Below, in pieces: positions 42,544 to 50,363 of a stretch of DNA of 64,000 bases. This DNA is from Ancylobacter sonchi (GTDB lineage Bacteria > Pseudomonadota > Alphaproteobacteria > Rhizobiales > Xanthobacteraceae). The position numbers were made by a program, and so were the translations under genes. The notes below the pieces were generated by a model. It did not search any database. It had not been told where the DNA came from and was given only the letters and a program-made list of their open reading frames with translations. The stretch covers positions 1 through 64,000 of the forward strand of contig NZ_JAHBGF010000046.1 of assembly GCF_018390695.1 (NCBI RefSeq). The letters are read 5' to 3'. Numbering within the stretch: the stretch's first letter is position 1; each line of letters starts with the position of its first letter.

Positions 42544-43878
42544 TCACGCCGCGATGTACTGCGCGTCGGACTGGTCGAGGCGACGGCGCATCTGGGTGAC
42601 CACCAGCGCCTCGTCGGGGGCGCAGTTCTCATAGGTCAGCCGCTCGCCGGTGCGGATCGGCTTCAGCACCCGCGCCTTCTCGGCGAGGCCGAGCGGCAGG
42701 GCGAAGCTGTCGCGCGCCTCGCGCCATTCCATCGCGAAGCCGCGATAATCGTACTCGCCGATCTTGCCCAGCACCTGTCCCACCGCGAGGTCGCGCTTGG
42801 CCACCGCCGTGCACTCGGCCACCGGATGGTCGAGCACCTCCATGTCCGGCCGGCCGTGCAGCACGGCGCGGACCGCCGACAGCGGCACTTCGAGGCTGGT
42901 GAGGTGATAGGGGCGCAGCAGCGCGAAGCACGGGCCCGGCCCCACCTTGAGGTCGGCCATGCGCTCCAACACGCGCGGGTGGCGCGGCTTCACCACGCAG
43001 AACACGCCCGGCGCCACGCCCTTGCCGATGGAATAGTCGACCACGCCGGAGCGCGAGAGGATGCCGCCATCCTCCCTGGTGCACAGCACCTGGGCGAGGT
43101 CTTCGCGGGTGGCCGCCGGGCCGTGCATGCCCGGCACGTCGGGGACGAGGCCGGTGGCATTGGCCAGCGCGGTCATCTCCACCATGGTCTTGGAGCCGTC
43201 GACGAACTCGACCAGCATGCGCGGGTTCATGTTGCGCGCCCGCGCCTCGGCCTCGAACTCGTCGGGGATGGCGTCGAACTTCAGCGGGTTGTTCTTGCCC
43301 TTGCCGGCGGCGACGATCTCGAAGCCGAGCGACTGGGCGAAGCCGATCAGCTCGATGGTGGCGGCCGGCTCGTCGCCGGCGGCGCCGGTGAGCACCACGC
43401 CGGCCTTGCGGGCCTCCTGCTTCAGCCAGCGGCCGATGGTGATGTCGGCCTCGACATTCAGCATCACCACGTGCTTGCCGTGGCGCATGGCGTCGAGCGC
43501 CACCTCGGTGCCGACATTGGGATTGCCGGTGGCGTCGATGACGACGTCGATGCGGCCGGCGGCGCAGAAGGCGCGGAAATCGTCGGTGATGGCGATCTGG
43601 CCGGCCTCGATGGCGCGGTCGACGGCGGAGGGGGTCGAGGCGGAGACGAGATCGCCACGCGCATGGCCGGCCATCAGCGCCGCGTCGATGGCGGCCTGGC
43701 CATCGATCTCCGAGATCGCGCCGATGCGCACGCCCGGCATCAGCGCCACCTGCACCACGAGATCGGTGCCCATCTGCCCGGCGCCGGCGAGGCCGATGGT
43801 GACCGGGCCATGCGCCTCGGTCCACCGCTCCAGTTCGGCGGCGAGACCCGACCGCGCGATCCTGTTATCGACGTACAT
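42544..43878 (-). CDS. NAD(P)-dependent oxidoreductase with C-terminal SAF domain
   Basis: A 444-residue protein. Rossmann start TIGLAGAGQMGTDLVVQVAL, then DVVIDATGNPNVGTEVALDA and GKHVVMLNVEADITIGRWLK, like homoserine-dehydrogenase-type enzymes. The last about 80 residues (VAECTAVAKRDLAVGQVLGK, then ENCAPDEALVVTQMRRR) form a SAF domain. Such proteins often accompany sugar-acid or polyol catabolic genes. It is placed 97 bases downstream of a SorC regulator on the same strand, which suggests carbohydrate induction. The start has GGGAGTTTGCC before the ATG. Substrate unknown; no transporter is present here. Confidence 0.85.
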   Translation of the reverse strand: MYVDNRIARSGLAAELERWTEAHGPVTIGLAGAGQMGTDLVVQVALMPGVRIGAISEIDGQAAIDAALMAGHARGDLVSASTPSAVDRAIEAGQIAITDDFRAFCAAGRIDVVIDATGNPNVGTEVALDAMRHGKHVVMLNVEADITIGRWLKQEARKAGVVLTGAAGDEPAATIELIGFAQSLGFEIVAAGKGKNNPLKFDAIPDEFEAEARARNMNPRMLVEFVDGSKTMVEMTALANATGLVPDVPGMHGPAATREDLAQVLCTREDGGILSRSGVVDYSIGKGVAPGVFCVVKPRHPRVLERMADLKVGPGPCFALLRPYHLTSLEVPLSAVRAVLHGRPDMEVLDHPVAECTAVAKRDLAVGQVLGKIGEYDYRGFAMEWREARDSFALPLGLAEKARVLKPIRTGERLTYENCAPDEALVVTQMRRRLDQSDAQYIAA

Positions 43879-43936
43879 GGCAAACTCCCGGGGCGGCGCG
43901 GCTTGAGCCGCACATCAGCGCCCTTCGGTTACCCGA

Positions 43937-43956
43937 CATTTGTTCCGTGTCAAATG
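43937..43956. promoter_or_regulatory. Inverted repeat between the SorC regulator and the oxidoreductase
   Basis: CATTTG (43937-43942), eight bases, CAAATG (43951-43956), with TTTGttccgtgtCAAA at its core. It sits in the 96-base gap just upstream of the oxidoreductase ATG, a natural operator place for the neighbouring regulator. Short arms, so confidence is modest. Confidence 0.4.
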
Positions 43957-43974
43957 CGGATGTGACTTTCGCGC

Positions 43975-44994
43975 TCAGAAATGCGCACCCGCTGCCGTCA
44001 GGACACGTGCCGCCGTGGCCTCGTCGGTGATGAACACGGTGGGACGGAGCAGTCGCAGGGCACCGAGAATGGCGTCCGTCTTGCCCGGTCCGCCGGAGGT
44101 GAGGATGCGCTGCGGCGTGGCGCACAGCGTCTCCAGCGGGATCGACATCACCCGCGAATTGATGGGGTGGTCGACCGGGCGGCCCTCTATGTCGATGAAG
44201 TTATAGGCGATGTCGCCGACCGCGCCAGCCGCCACCAGCGTTTCCCAATCCGCCGGCGAGAAGAAGCCGAATCGCAGCGAGGTGCTGGTCTCCTCCATCT
44301 CGCCGACGCTGAGCACCACCGCGTCCATTTCACGCGCCCGGCTGTAGACGTTGGACAGGCCGCAGCGCTCGATCAGCGCCCGCTTGGTCTCGATGCTGTC
44401 GACGATGGCCGGGGCGGCGATTAGGTGGCAGTCGGCCTGGAACAGCCGCGACAGCTGCCAGGCGAATTCGGAGGGGTTGTACTGCTTGGCCTTGGTGATG
44501 CCGCCCAGCAGCGACACCACCGACAGGTTGCTGACCGGCTTCTCGTCGATGAAGCCCAGCGCGCGCATCAGCGTGCGGCCCCAGCCGAAGCCGATGGTCA
44601 TGTCCGAGCGGATCAGCTCGGAGATGAACTGGCCGGTGGCGGCGCCGATGGCGTGGGTGGCGTCGGCGTCCGGGCCGGAGACCGGCGCCACGATGGCCTC
44701 CTTGAGGCCGAAGGTCTTCTGCAGCCCCATTTCGAGGCGCGGCAGCTCGGCGATCTCGCGCGACAGCGAGATCTTCACCTCGTTGAGACTGCGGGCATCG
44801 GCGAGCAGGCGCACCACGGTGACGCGGCCGATGTCCAGCGCCTCGGCGATGGCGCTCTGCGTCATGCCCTCGACGTAATACATCCAGGCGGCGCGCAGCC
44901 GCAGCCGCGCCGAGCGCCGGCCGGTGGCGCTGAGGCCGGCATAGGCGTCGATGGAGGAGGGGGCGTTGCTCGCTTTCGCCTCGCCTTCTGACAT
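43975..44994 (-). CDS. SorC/EryD-family sugar-responsive transcriptional regulator
   Basis: A 339-residue regulator. N-terminal HTH at about 30-65 (AAWMYYVEGMTQSAIAEALD, then IGRVTVVRLLADARS). The C-terminal sugar-phosphate-sensing domain is isomerase-like with MTIGFGWGRTLMRALGF, LSVVSLLGGITKAKQYNPSE, GAVGDIAYNFIDIEGRPVDH and ILTSGGPGKTDAILGALR. Closest known type is EryD, the erythritol repressor of rhizobia and Brucella; the true inducer is unknown. AAGGAG precedes the ATG. It most likely controls the SAF oxidoreductase directly downstream. Confidence 0.9.
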   Translation of the reverse strand: MSEGEAKASNAPSSIDAYAGLSATGRRSARLRLRAAWMYYVEGMTQSAIAEALDIGRVTVVRLLADARSLNEVKISLSREIAELPRLEMGLQKTFGLKEAIVAPVSGPDADATHAIGAATGQFISELIRSDMTIGFGWGRTLMRALGFIDEKPVSNLSVVSLLGGITKAKQYNPSEFAWQLSRLFQADCHLIAAPAIVDSIETKRALIERCGLSNVYSRAREMDAVVLSVGEMEETSTSLRFGFFSPADWETLVAAGAVGDIAYNFIDIEGRPVDHPINSRVMSIPLETLCATPQRILTSGGPGKTDAILGALRLLRPTVFITDEATAARVLTAAGAHF

Positions 44995-45191
44995 ATGTCC
45001 TCATTCTCCTTCGCGCTGCCCCGGATGCTATAGAGGAGCGGCCCGGCATCTTCAAATGCCGCCCGCAGGGCGGGTGCGATTTCCGCCCGGCGGAAAAACC
45101 GGGGACGATCGCCGACAATCGGCGGCGCGGCGCGTCGAATAAGCGAAATCCCGCTTGAGGTACTCTCGGATCGGAGGCAGAGTCCGCCTCC

Positions 45192-45641
45192 ATGCCCGAC
45201 ACCTCAGAGAAGCTGAAGCTCGACGATTTCCTGTGTTTCGCCGTCTATTCGGCGAACCACGCGTTCAACCGCGTCTACAAGCCGCTGCTGGACCGGCTGG
45301 GTCTCACCTACCCGCAATATCTCGCCATGGTGACGCTGTGGGCGCAGGACGGTCTCACCGTCGGGCAGATCGGCGACAGGGTGCTGCTGGAGACCAACAC
45401 GCTGACCCCGCTGTTGAAGCGGCTGGAGATCGCCGGGCTGGTGCGCCGGGTGCGCGACGCCCAGGACGAACGGCAGGTGCGCATCTATCTCACCGAGAAG
45501 GGGCGCTCGCTGAAGGCCGAGGCGCTGGCGGTGCCGAAGGAGATGGGCATCTGCCTTGCCCGCGACCGCCAGGCGGTGGAGCGGCTCACCGGCGAACTCG
45601 CGGCGCTGCGCGACACGCTGCTCGCCAAGGTGAAGAGCTGA
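45192..45641 (+). CDS. ohrR: MarR-family redox regulator, OhrR-like
   Basis: A 149-residue winged-helix repressor. The N-terminal DDFLCFAVYSANHAFNRVYK carries the reactive Cys of OhrR at the expected position, followed by LGLTYPQYLAMVTLW (Tyr residues that hydrogen-bond the Cys) and the wing RRVRDAQDERQVRIYLTEKG. OhrR senses organic hydroperoxides and represses ohr. No ohr gene is adjacent in this window, which is unusual. The last 14 bases including the stop are duplicated in tandem downstream (45629-45642 and 45647-45660). Confidence 0.85.
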   Translation: MPDTSEKLKLDDFLCFAVYSANHAFNRVYKPLLDRLGLTYPQYLAMVTLWAQDGLTVGQIGDRVLLETNTLTPLLKRLEIAGLVRRVRDAQDERQVRIYLTEKGRSLKAEALAVPKEMGICLARDRQAVERLTGELAALRDTLLAKVKS

Positions 45642-45662
45642 GCCTCGGTGAAGAGCTGAGTG

Positions 45663-46622
45663 TCACGCGGCGGTGTCGGCGGGCGCGGCGACCGGCGCCT
45701 CCAGCGGCAGGCCGCTGCCGCCCTCGATAAAGCGGCGGTGCCGGCCGATCTGCTCGGCGAGGAAATCGAGAAAGGCGCGCACCCGCGGCGAATGGCGCAG
45801 GTCGGGATGGGTCAGCAGCCACAGATCGGCGGCGAATTCAGGTACCGGCGGGGTCAGCCGCACCAGTGAGGGGCGGGCATCGCCGATCATGCAGGGGATG
45901 TGGCCGATGCCGAGCCCGGCCTCCACCGCCTCGGCGAGGCCCAGTACGGTGTTGACGCGGTAGCCGAGATTTTCCGGCGGCACGTGCTTCTCGACATATT
46001 TGACCGCCTTGAGCGCCCCCATGGTCTCGCCGAGCGCCACCCAGTTGCAGCGGTGCAGGCTCGCCTCGTCCACCGCCGCCGGGTCGGGGAAATCCTCCGC
46101 CCGCCCGTACAATGCCCAGGCGATGCGGGCGAGGCGGCGGCCGACCAGGTTCTCCGGCGGGTTGTCGGTGGCGCGGATGGCGACGTCGGCGTCGCGCCGC
46201 GACAGGTTCAGCGCCTGGTTCGACAGCACGATGTCGAGCTGCACCTGCGGGTAGCGGGCGCGGAAATCCGCCATCATCGGGATCAAGAGGTGGATGAGCA
46301 GCGAATCCGGCGTGGTGATGCGCAACTCGCCGCAGGGCGCCGGCTCGCGCCCGGCGATGCGCCGGCCGGTGGAGGTGATCTCGTCGTCGAGCCGTTGCGC
46401 CAGCGCCACCAGCTCCTCGCCGGCGGGAGTGAGCGCGTAGCCGGTGCGGTGGCGCTCGAACAAGGTGGTGCCGAGCGCCTCCTCGATCTGCTTCAGCCGC
46501 CGGAACACGGTGGAGTGGTTGACGCCGATCTGCGCCGCCGCCGCCGGCAGGCCCTTGGCATCCGCGACCGCCTTGATCAGGCGGAAATCGTCCCAAGCGA
46601 GATTCTTGAACGGATCGGCCAT
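45663..46622 (-). CDS. LysR-family transcriptional regulator
   Basis: About 319 residues from the ATG at 46622 (MADPFKNLAWDDFRLIKAVA); an ATG at 46637 would add five residues. HTH at about 20-60: GLPAAAAQIGVNHSTVFRRL, then LGTTLFERHRTGYALTPAGE. The C-terminal effector domain has GELRITTPDSLLIHLLIPMM and ENLGYRVNTVLGLAEAVEAG. Sequence type is the HTH-LysR group of AmpR/GcvA-like regulators, effector unknown. Divergent from the MhqO/MhqD-like pair with a 160-base gap containing an inverted repeat, so it probably controls that pair. Confidence 0.9.
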   Translation of the reverse strand: MADPFKNLAWDDFRLIKAVADAKGLPAAAAQIGVNHSTVFRRLKQIEEALGTTLFERHRTGYALTPAGEELVALAQRLDDEITSTGRRIAGREPAPCGELRITTPDSLLIHLLIPMMADFRARYPQVQLDIVLSNQALNLSRRDADVAIRATDNPPENLVGRRLARIAWALYGRAEDFPDPAAVDEASLHRCNWVALGETMGALKAVKYVEKHVPPENLGYRVNTVLGLAEAVEAGLGIGHIPCMIGDARPSLVRLTPPVPEFAADLWLLTHPDLRHSPRVRAFLDFLAEQIGRHRRFIEGGSGLPLEAPVAAPADTAA

Positions 46623-46669
46623 GGCGGGTGCCCTCATTGCAACGCACCCTACATATCAGCAGAGCGTAG

Positions 46670-46685
46670 ATTGCGTCAATGCAAT
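46670..46685. promoter_or_regulatory. Candidate LysR-type operator
   Basis: ATTGC (46670-46674), six bases, GCAAT (46681-46685). It contains a T-N11-A core as in LysR-type boxes. Lies 48 bases before the regulator's ATG and 97 bases before the dioxygenase ATG, suitable for control of both divergent genes. Confidence 0.5.
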
Positions 46686-46781
46686 TGAAATGACGTGGCA
46701 AGCCGGAGTTGCGGGCATATTTGTAGTGCCACGAGAGGGCGCCGACACAAACCCCAGCGGCGCACCGGAGAGGGCAAGACC

Positions 46782-47714
46782 ATGATCCGCAACGGCATCC
46801 ACCACGTCACCGCGATCGCCGGCAACGCGCGTCGCAACGTCGAGTTCTATACCCGCACCCTCGGGCTGCGGCTGGTGAAGAAGACCGTCAACTTCGACGA
46901 TCCCGGCACCTACCACTTCTATTATGGCGACGAGGTCGGCTCGCCCGGCACCATCCTCACCTTCTTCCCGTGGGACCATGTGGCGCCCGGCCGGCTCGGC
47001 ATCGGCGAGACGCAGGAGACCGCATTCCGTGTGCCGGAGGCCTCGATCGGCTACTGGACGCACCGCTTTACCGACAAGGGCGTCGCCTACCAGGCGCCGG
47101 TGAAGCGCTTCGGCCAGACCGTGCTGAGCTTCAAGGACCCGCACGGCATGCGCCTCGCGCTGATCGGCGTGGCCGGCAGCGAGAACGAGCCGGCCTGGCT
47201 CGGCACCGACGTGCCGGCCGAGCACGCGATCCGCGGCTTCCACTCGGTGAACCTGCTGCTCGCCGAGGCGGCGCCCACCGGCGCCATCCTCACCGACGTG
47301 CTCGGCTTCAAGGAGGTCGGCCGCGAGGGTTCGCTGGTGCGCTTCCAGGCGGAGGGCACCGAGATCGGCGGCATCGTCGACATCCATGAGGCCGGCGGCT
47401 TCCTGCCGGCCCGCATGGGCGGCGGCTCGGTGCACCACATCGCCTTCCGTGCCGCCGACGACGCGGCCGAGTTCGAGATGGTGAAGAAGCTTCAGGAGAA
47501 CCACGGCATCCGCACCACCGAGCAGAAGGACCGCAACTACTTCCGGTCCGTCTACTTCCGCGAGCCTGGCCACGTGCTGTTCGAGATCGCCACCGACGTT
47601 CCCGGCTTTGCCGCCGACGAGCCCGTGGCCCATCTCGGCGAGGCGCTGAAACTGCCGGACTTCCTGGAGAGCCGCCGCGCCAATATCGAGGCGGTGCTGC
47701 CGGACGTCGCCTGA
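46782..47714 (+). CDS. mhqO: Ring-cleaving dioxygenase, MhqO-like
   Basis: A 310-residue protein with two VOC modules. The first starts NGIHHVTAIAGNARRNVEFY and has LGLRLVKKTVNFDDPGTYHF; the second has GGGSVHHIAFRAADDAAEF and FREPGHVLFEIATDVPGF. The visible metal ligands (His in IHHV, His in VHHIAF, Glu in LFEIA) match extradiol-type Fe(II) dioxygenases of the MhqO/MhqA group that protect against hydroquinones and quinones. The ATG at 46782 follows GAGAGGGCAAGACC. It is followed 76 bases later by a matching hydrolase. Substrate inferred from family only. Confidence 0.88.
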   Translation: MIRNGIHHVTAIAGNARRNVEFYTRTLGLRLVKKTVNFDDPGTYHFYYGDEVGSPGTILTFFPWDHVAPGRLGIGETQETAFRVPEASIGYWTHRFTDKGVAYQAPVKRFGQTVLSFKDPHGMRLALIGVAGSENEPAWLGTDVPAEHAIRGFHSVNLLLAEAAPTGAILTDVLGFKEVGREGSLVRFQAEGTEIGGIVDIHEAGGFLPARMGGGSVHHIAFRAADDAAEFEMVKKLQENHGIRTTEQKDRNYFRSVYFREPGHVLFEIATDVPGFAADEPVAHLGEALKLPDFLESRRANIEAVLPDVA

Positions 47715-47732
47715 CCTCGTCTCCCCTGCCTT

Positions 47733-47758
47733 GCCCCGCCTCCCCCCGGAGGCGGGGC
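47733..47758 (+). terminator. Hairpin between the dioxygenase and hydrolase genes
   Basis: GCCCCGCCTCC (47733-47743), loop CCCC, GGAGGCGGGGC (47748-47758), 11 perfect pairs, then CTTCCTTC. It may partly end transcription or stabilise the upstream mRNA, giving unequal expression of the pair. Confidence 0.6.
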
Positions 47759-47790
47759 CTTCCTTCACCTTCGCACGACAGGAGGCTCAC

Positions 47791-48456
47791 ATGAACGCCG
47801 ATCCTCGCGTCGCCGCCTCTCACGCGGCCGCTTCCACCCCGAGCTTCATCCACCGCTATGTGCCCGCCACCGCGCCGGGCCGGCCGCCGATCCTGCTGCT
47901 GCACGGCACCGGCGGCAGCGAGGACGACCTGCTCGGCCTCGGCGAGCGGGTGGCGCCGGGTTCCGCGTTGATCTCGCCGCGCGGCAAGGTTCGTGAGGGC
48001 GGGGCCAACCGCTTCTTCCGCCGCTTCGCCGAAGGGCTGTTCGACGAGGAGGATCTTGTCGCACGTACCCACGAGCTGGCCGATTTCATCGCGGCGATCC
48101 GCGCGCAGGAAGGCTTGCCGGCGCCGGTGGCGGTCGGCTTCTCCAACGGCGCCAACATCGCTGCGTCGATGCTGCTGCTACGCCCGGAGGTGCTGGCCGG
48201 CGCGGTGCTGCTGCGGGCAATGTCGCCATTCCGCGCGCCGCCCGAGGCGACGATCCCCGGCACGCCGGTGCTGTTGCTCTCCGGCGATGCCGACCCGATC
48301 GTGCCGGCGGAGAACGCCGCCCGCCTCGCCGCCACGCTGAAAGGCGCCGGCGCCGAGGTGACGCATCAGGTGCTGCCGACCGGCCACGGCCTGTCCTCGC
48401 CGGATCTCAGCCTGACGCATCGTTTCCTCGCCGGGCTTTCCGCCCCGGCGGCGTGA
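47791..48456 (+). CDS. mhqD: Alpha/beta hydrolase, MhqD-like carboxylesterase
   Basis: A 221-residue serine hydrolase from the ATG at 47791, preceded by CAGGAGGCTCAC. Core: PPILLLHGTGGSEDDLLGLG (oxyanion-hole region), nucleophile in VAVGFSNGANIAASML, Asp in LLLSGDADPIVPAENA, His in LPTGHGLSSPDLS. Hydrolases of this type accompany MhqO-like dioxygenases in quinone-detoxification operons of Bacillus and several proteobacteria. Pairing with the upstream gene supports the name; exact ester or amide substrate unknown. Followed by a strong hairpin. Confidence 0.85.
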   Translation: MNADPRVAASHAAASTPSFIHRYVPATAPGRPPILLLHGTGGSEDDLLGLGERVAPGSALISPRGKVREGGANRFFRRFAEGLFDEEDLVARTHELADFIAAIRAQEGLPAPVAVGFSNGANIAASMLLLRPEVLAGAVLLRAMSPFRAPPEATIPGTPVLLLSGDADPIVPAENAARLAATLKGAGAEVTHQVLPTGHGLSSPDLSLTHRFLAGLSAPAA

Positions 48457-48461
48457 CCGGA

Positions 48462-48488
48462 TTCCCTCTCCCCACGCGGGAGAGGGAA
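48462..48488 (+). terminator. TTCCCTCTCCC palindrome after the MhqD-like gene
   Basis: TTCCCTCTCCC (48462-48472), loop CACGC, GGGAGAGGGAA (48478-48488), 11 perfect pairs, six bases after the stop. Same palindrome family as at 24024 and 31707. Confidence 0.7.
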
Positions 48489-48646
48489 CATCCGCGTGTG
48501 CGGGCCCGCCTCGCCTCCGCACCATGGAACCGGCGCGGCCTCGTGTGAATTGCCGGTATGCCGCGGCTTTATCCCCGGCGCCGCCCCTATTATGGTCCGG
48601 GTGACGGACCGTGATGGCCGACGGGTGACGGGTTCAGGAGGCGACC

Positions 48647-49552
48647 ATGCGGTGGGAAGATTTCCGGCGCAGCGACAATGTCGAGGACCGGCGCGGCAGC
48701 GGCGGCTTCGGCGGTGGCGGAGGCAGGATCCCCGGCGGACGCGGCGGGCTTGGCATTGGCGGGCTGATCATCGTCGGCCTCATCGCCTGGGCGACCGGCA
48801 TCAACCCGGCGCTGCTGATCGGCGGCGCCGAGATCCTGATGGGTGGCGGCAGCGGCCAGAGCCAGCAGCAACAGACCCAGCCCCAGACCACCAGTCGCAG
48901 CGCGCCGCAGGACCAGCTCGGCCAGTTCGCCAGCGCCGTGCTCGCCCAGACCGAGGATGTGTGGACCGAGATCTTCAAGCAGCAGGGCAAGACCTACAAG
49001 GATCCCGGCATGGTGCTGTTCTCCGGCTCCACCCGCTCGGGCTGCGGCGCCGCGCAATCGGCGATGGGCCCGTTCTATTGCCCGCTCGACCAGAAGGTCT
49101 ATCTCGATCTCTCCTTCTTCCAGGAGATGAAGACCCGCTTCCGCGCCTCGGGCGACTTCGCCGCCGCCTATGTGATCGCGCATGAGGTCGGCCACCATGT
49201 CGAGAACCAGATCGGCCTGCTTTCCAAGGTGCAGGAGCGCCAGCGCCAGGTGTCGCGCGCCGAGGCCAACCAGCTCTCCGTGCGCGTCGAGCTGATGGCC
49301 GACTGCCTTGCCGGCGTGTGGGCCAATCACGCCGATGCGCGCTTCAAGATCCTCGAGGACGGCGACATCGAGGAGGCGCTGAACGCCGCCTCGGCGATCG
49401 GCGACGACCGGCTGCAGAAGCAGTCGCAGGGCTATGCGGTGCCGGACAGCTTCACCCACGGCACCTCGGCGCAGCGCGTCAGCTGGTTCAAGCGCGGGCT
49501 GCAATCCGGCTCGCTGCAGCAGTGCAACACCTTCGGCAACGGCAATTTGTGA
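48647..49552 (+). CDS. ypfJ: Neutral zinc metallopeptidase, YpfJ family
   Basis: A 301-residue membrane-anchored protein. Residues 1-35 are Gly/Arg rich (MRWEDFRRSDNVEDRRGSGG), a single TM follows (GIGGLIIVGLIAWATGINPA), then a Gln-rich linker and the peptidase domain. Zinc-binding HExxH-type motif in YVIAHEVGHHVENQIG, with VRVELMADCLAGVWANHAD supplying the third ligand region. Family members are predicted proteases of unknown target; YpfJ-type proteins are widespread. Start supported by CAGGAGGCGACC. Its stop is followed by a 55-base tandem repeat. Confidence 0.92.
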   Translation: MRWEDFRRSDNVEDRRGSGGFGGGGGRIPGGRGGLGIGGLIIVGLIAWATGINPALLIGGAEILMGGGSGQSQQQQTQPQTTSRSAPQDQLGQFASAVLAQTEDVWTEIFKQQGKTYKDPGMVLFSGSTRSGCGAAQSAMGPFYCPLDQKVYLDLSFFQEMKTRFRASGDFAAAYVIAHEVGHHVENQIGLLSKVQERQRQVSRAEANQLSVRVELMADCLAGVWANHADARFKILEDGDIEEALNAASAIGDDRLQKQSQGYAVPDSFTHGTSAQRVSWFKRGLQSGSLQQCNTFGNGNL

Positions 49553-49565
49553 CGCGGGACGGGGG

Positions 49566-49695
49566 CTGGATTGCCGGCTCATCCCGCCGCTGGTAGCGGC
49601 AATATCTGAGAAGGGACGGGCCGGATCGCCGGCCCATTCCGCCGCTGGTAGCGGCAATATCTGAGAAGGGACGGGCCGGATTGCCGGCCCGTCGG
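49566..49695. repeat. 55-bp tandem repeat, about 2.4 copies, after ypfJ
   Basis: Period 55 starting at 49566, 49621 and 49676 (partial). Each full unit has the hairpin GCCGCTGGTAGCGGC followed by AATATCTGAGAAGGGACGGG and C(C/T)GGAT(T/C)GCCGGC. Copies differ at only a few positions, so the duplication is recent. Located in the ypfJ-moaB gap; the hairpin may act as a terminator in multiple copies. Confidence 0.85.
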
Positions 49696-49766
49696 CGCCG
49701 CCGGGCCTCGAAACCGCGTGACGGCGTCCACATATCGGTGTCCCCGTCGCTTCCGAGGTTGTTTCC

Positions 49767-50327
49767 ATGTCCCAGCCGACGCCTGCCGCCGAGCGGCCCT
49801 TCGTGCCGCTCGCCATCGCGGTGCTGACCGTCTCCGATACCCGCACCCCGGCCGACGACCGCTCCGGCGACACGCTGGCGGCCCGCATCGAGGCGGCCGG
49901 CCATCGCCTCGCCGACCGCGCCATCGTGCCTGATGATGTCGAGGCGATCCGCGCCCGCGTCGGTGCCTGGATCGCCGATGCCGGCATCGACGTGGTGATC
50001 ACCACCGGCGGGACCGGCTTCACCGGCCGCGACGTGACGCCCGAAGCGCTGGAGCCGCTGTTCGAGAAACGGATGGAGGGCTTCTCCACCGTGTTCCACA
50101 TGGTGTCCTTCGCCAAGATCGGTACCTCGACGCTGCAAAGCCGGGCGACGGCAGGGGTGGCCAACGCCACCTACATCTTCTGCCTGCCGGGCTCGCCGGG
50201 CGCCTGCCGCGACGGCTGGGACGAGATCCTCGTCAAGCAACTCGACATCCGCCACCGGCCCTGCAATTTCGTCGAGATCCTGCCCCGGCTCGACGAGCAC
50301 CTGAAGCGCGACAAGGCGAAGAGCTGA
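49767..50327 (+). CDS. moaB: Molybdenum cofactor biosynthesis protein MoaB
   Basis: A 186-residue MogA/MoaB-fold protein: LAIAVLTVSDTRTPADDRSG, IDVVITTGGTGFTGRDVTPE, VANATYIFCLPGSPGACRDG and DEILVKQLDIRHRPCNFVEI. The TTGGTG and Asp residues for molybdopterin adenylylation are present. MoaB acts late in Moco synthesis (or substitutes for MogA). GAGG lies 8 bases before the ATG. No other Moco genes are adjacent. Confidence 0.93.
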   Translation: MSQPTPAAERPFVPLAIAVLTVSDTRTPADDRSGDTLAARIEAAGHRLADRAIVPDDVEAIRARVGAWIADAGIDVVITTGGTGFTGRDVTPEALEPLFEKRMEGFSTVFHMVSFAKIGTSTLQSRATAGVANATYIFCLPGSPGACRDGWDEILVKQLDIRHRPCNFVEILPRLDEHLKRDKAKS

Positions 50328-50363
50328 GGCAAGGCCGGGGGCGAGGAGGCAGGTCGCGCCCGC

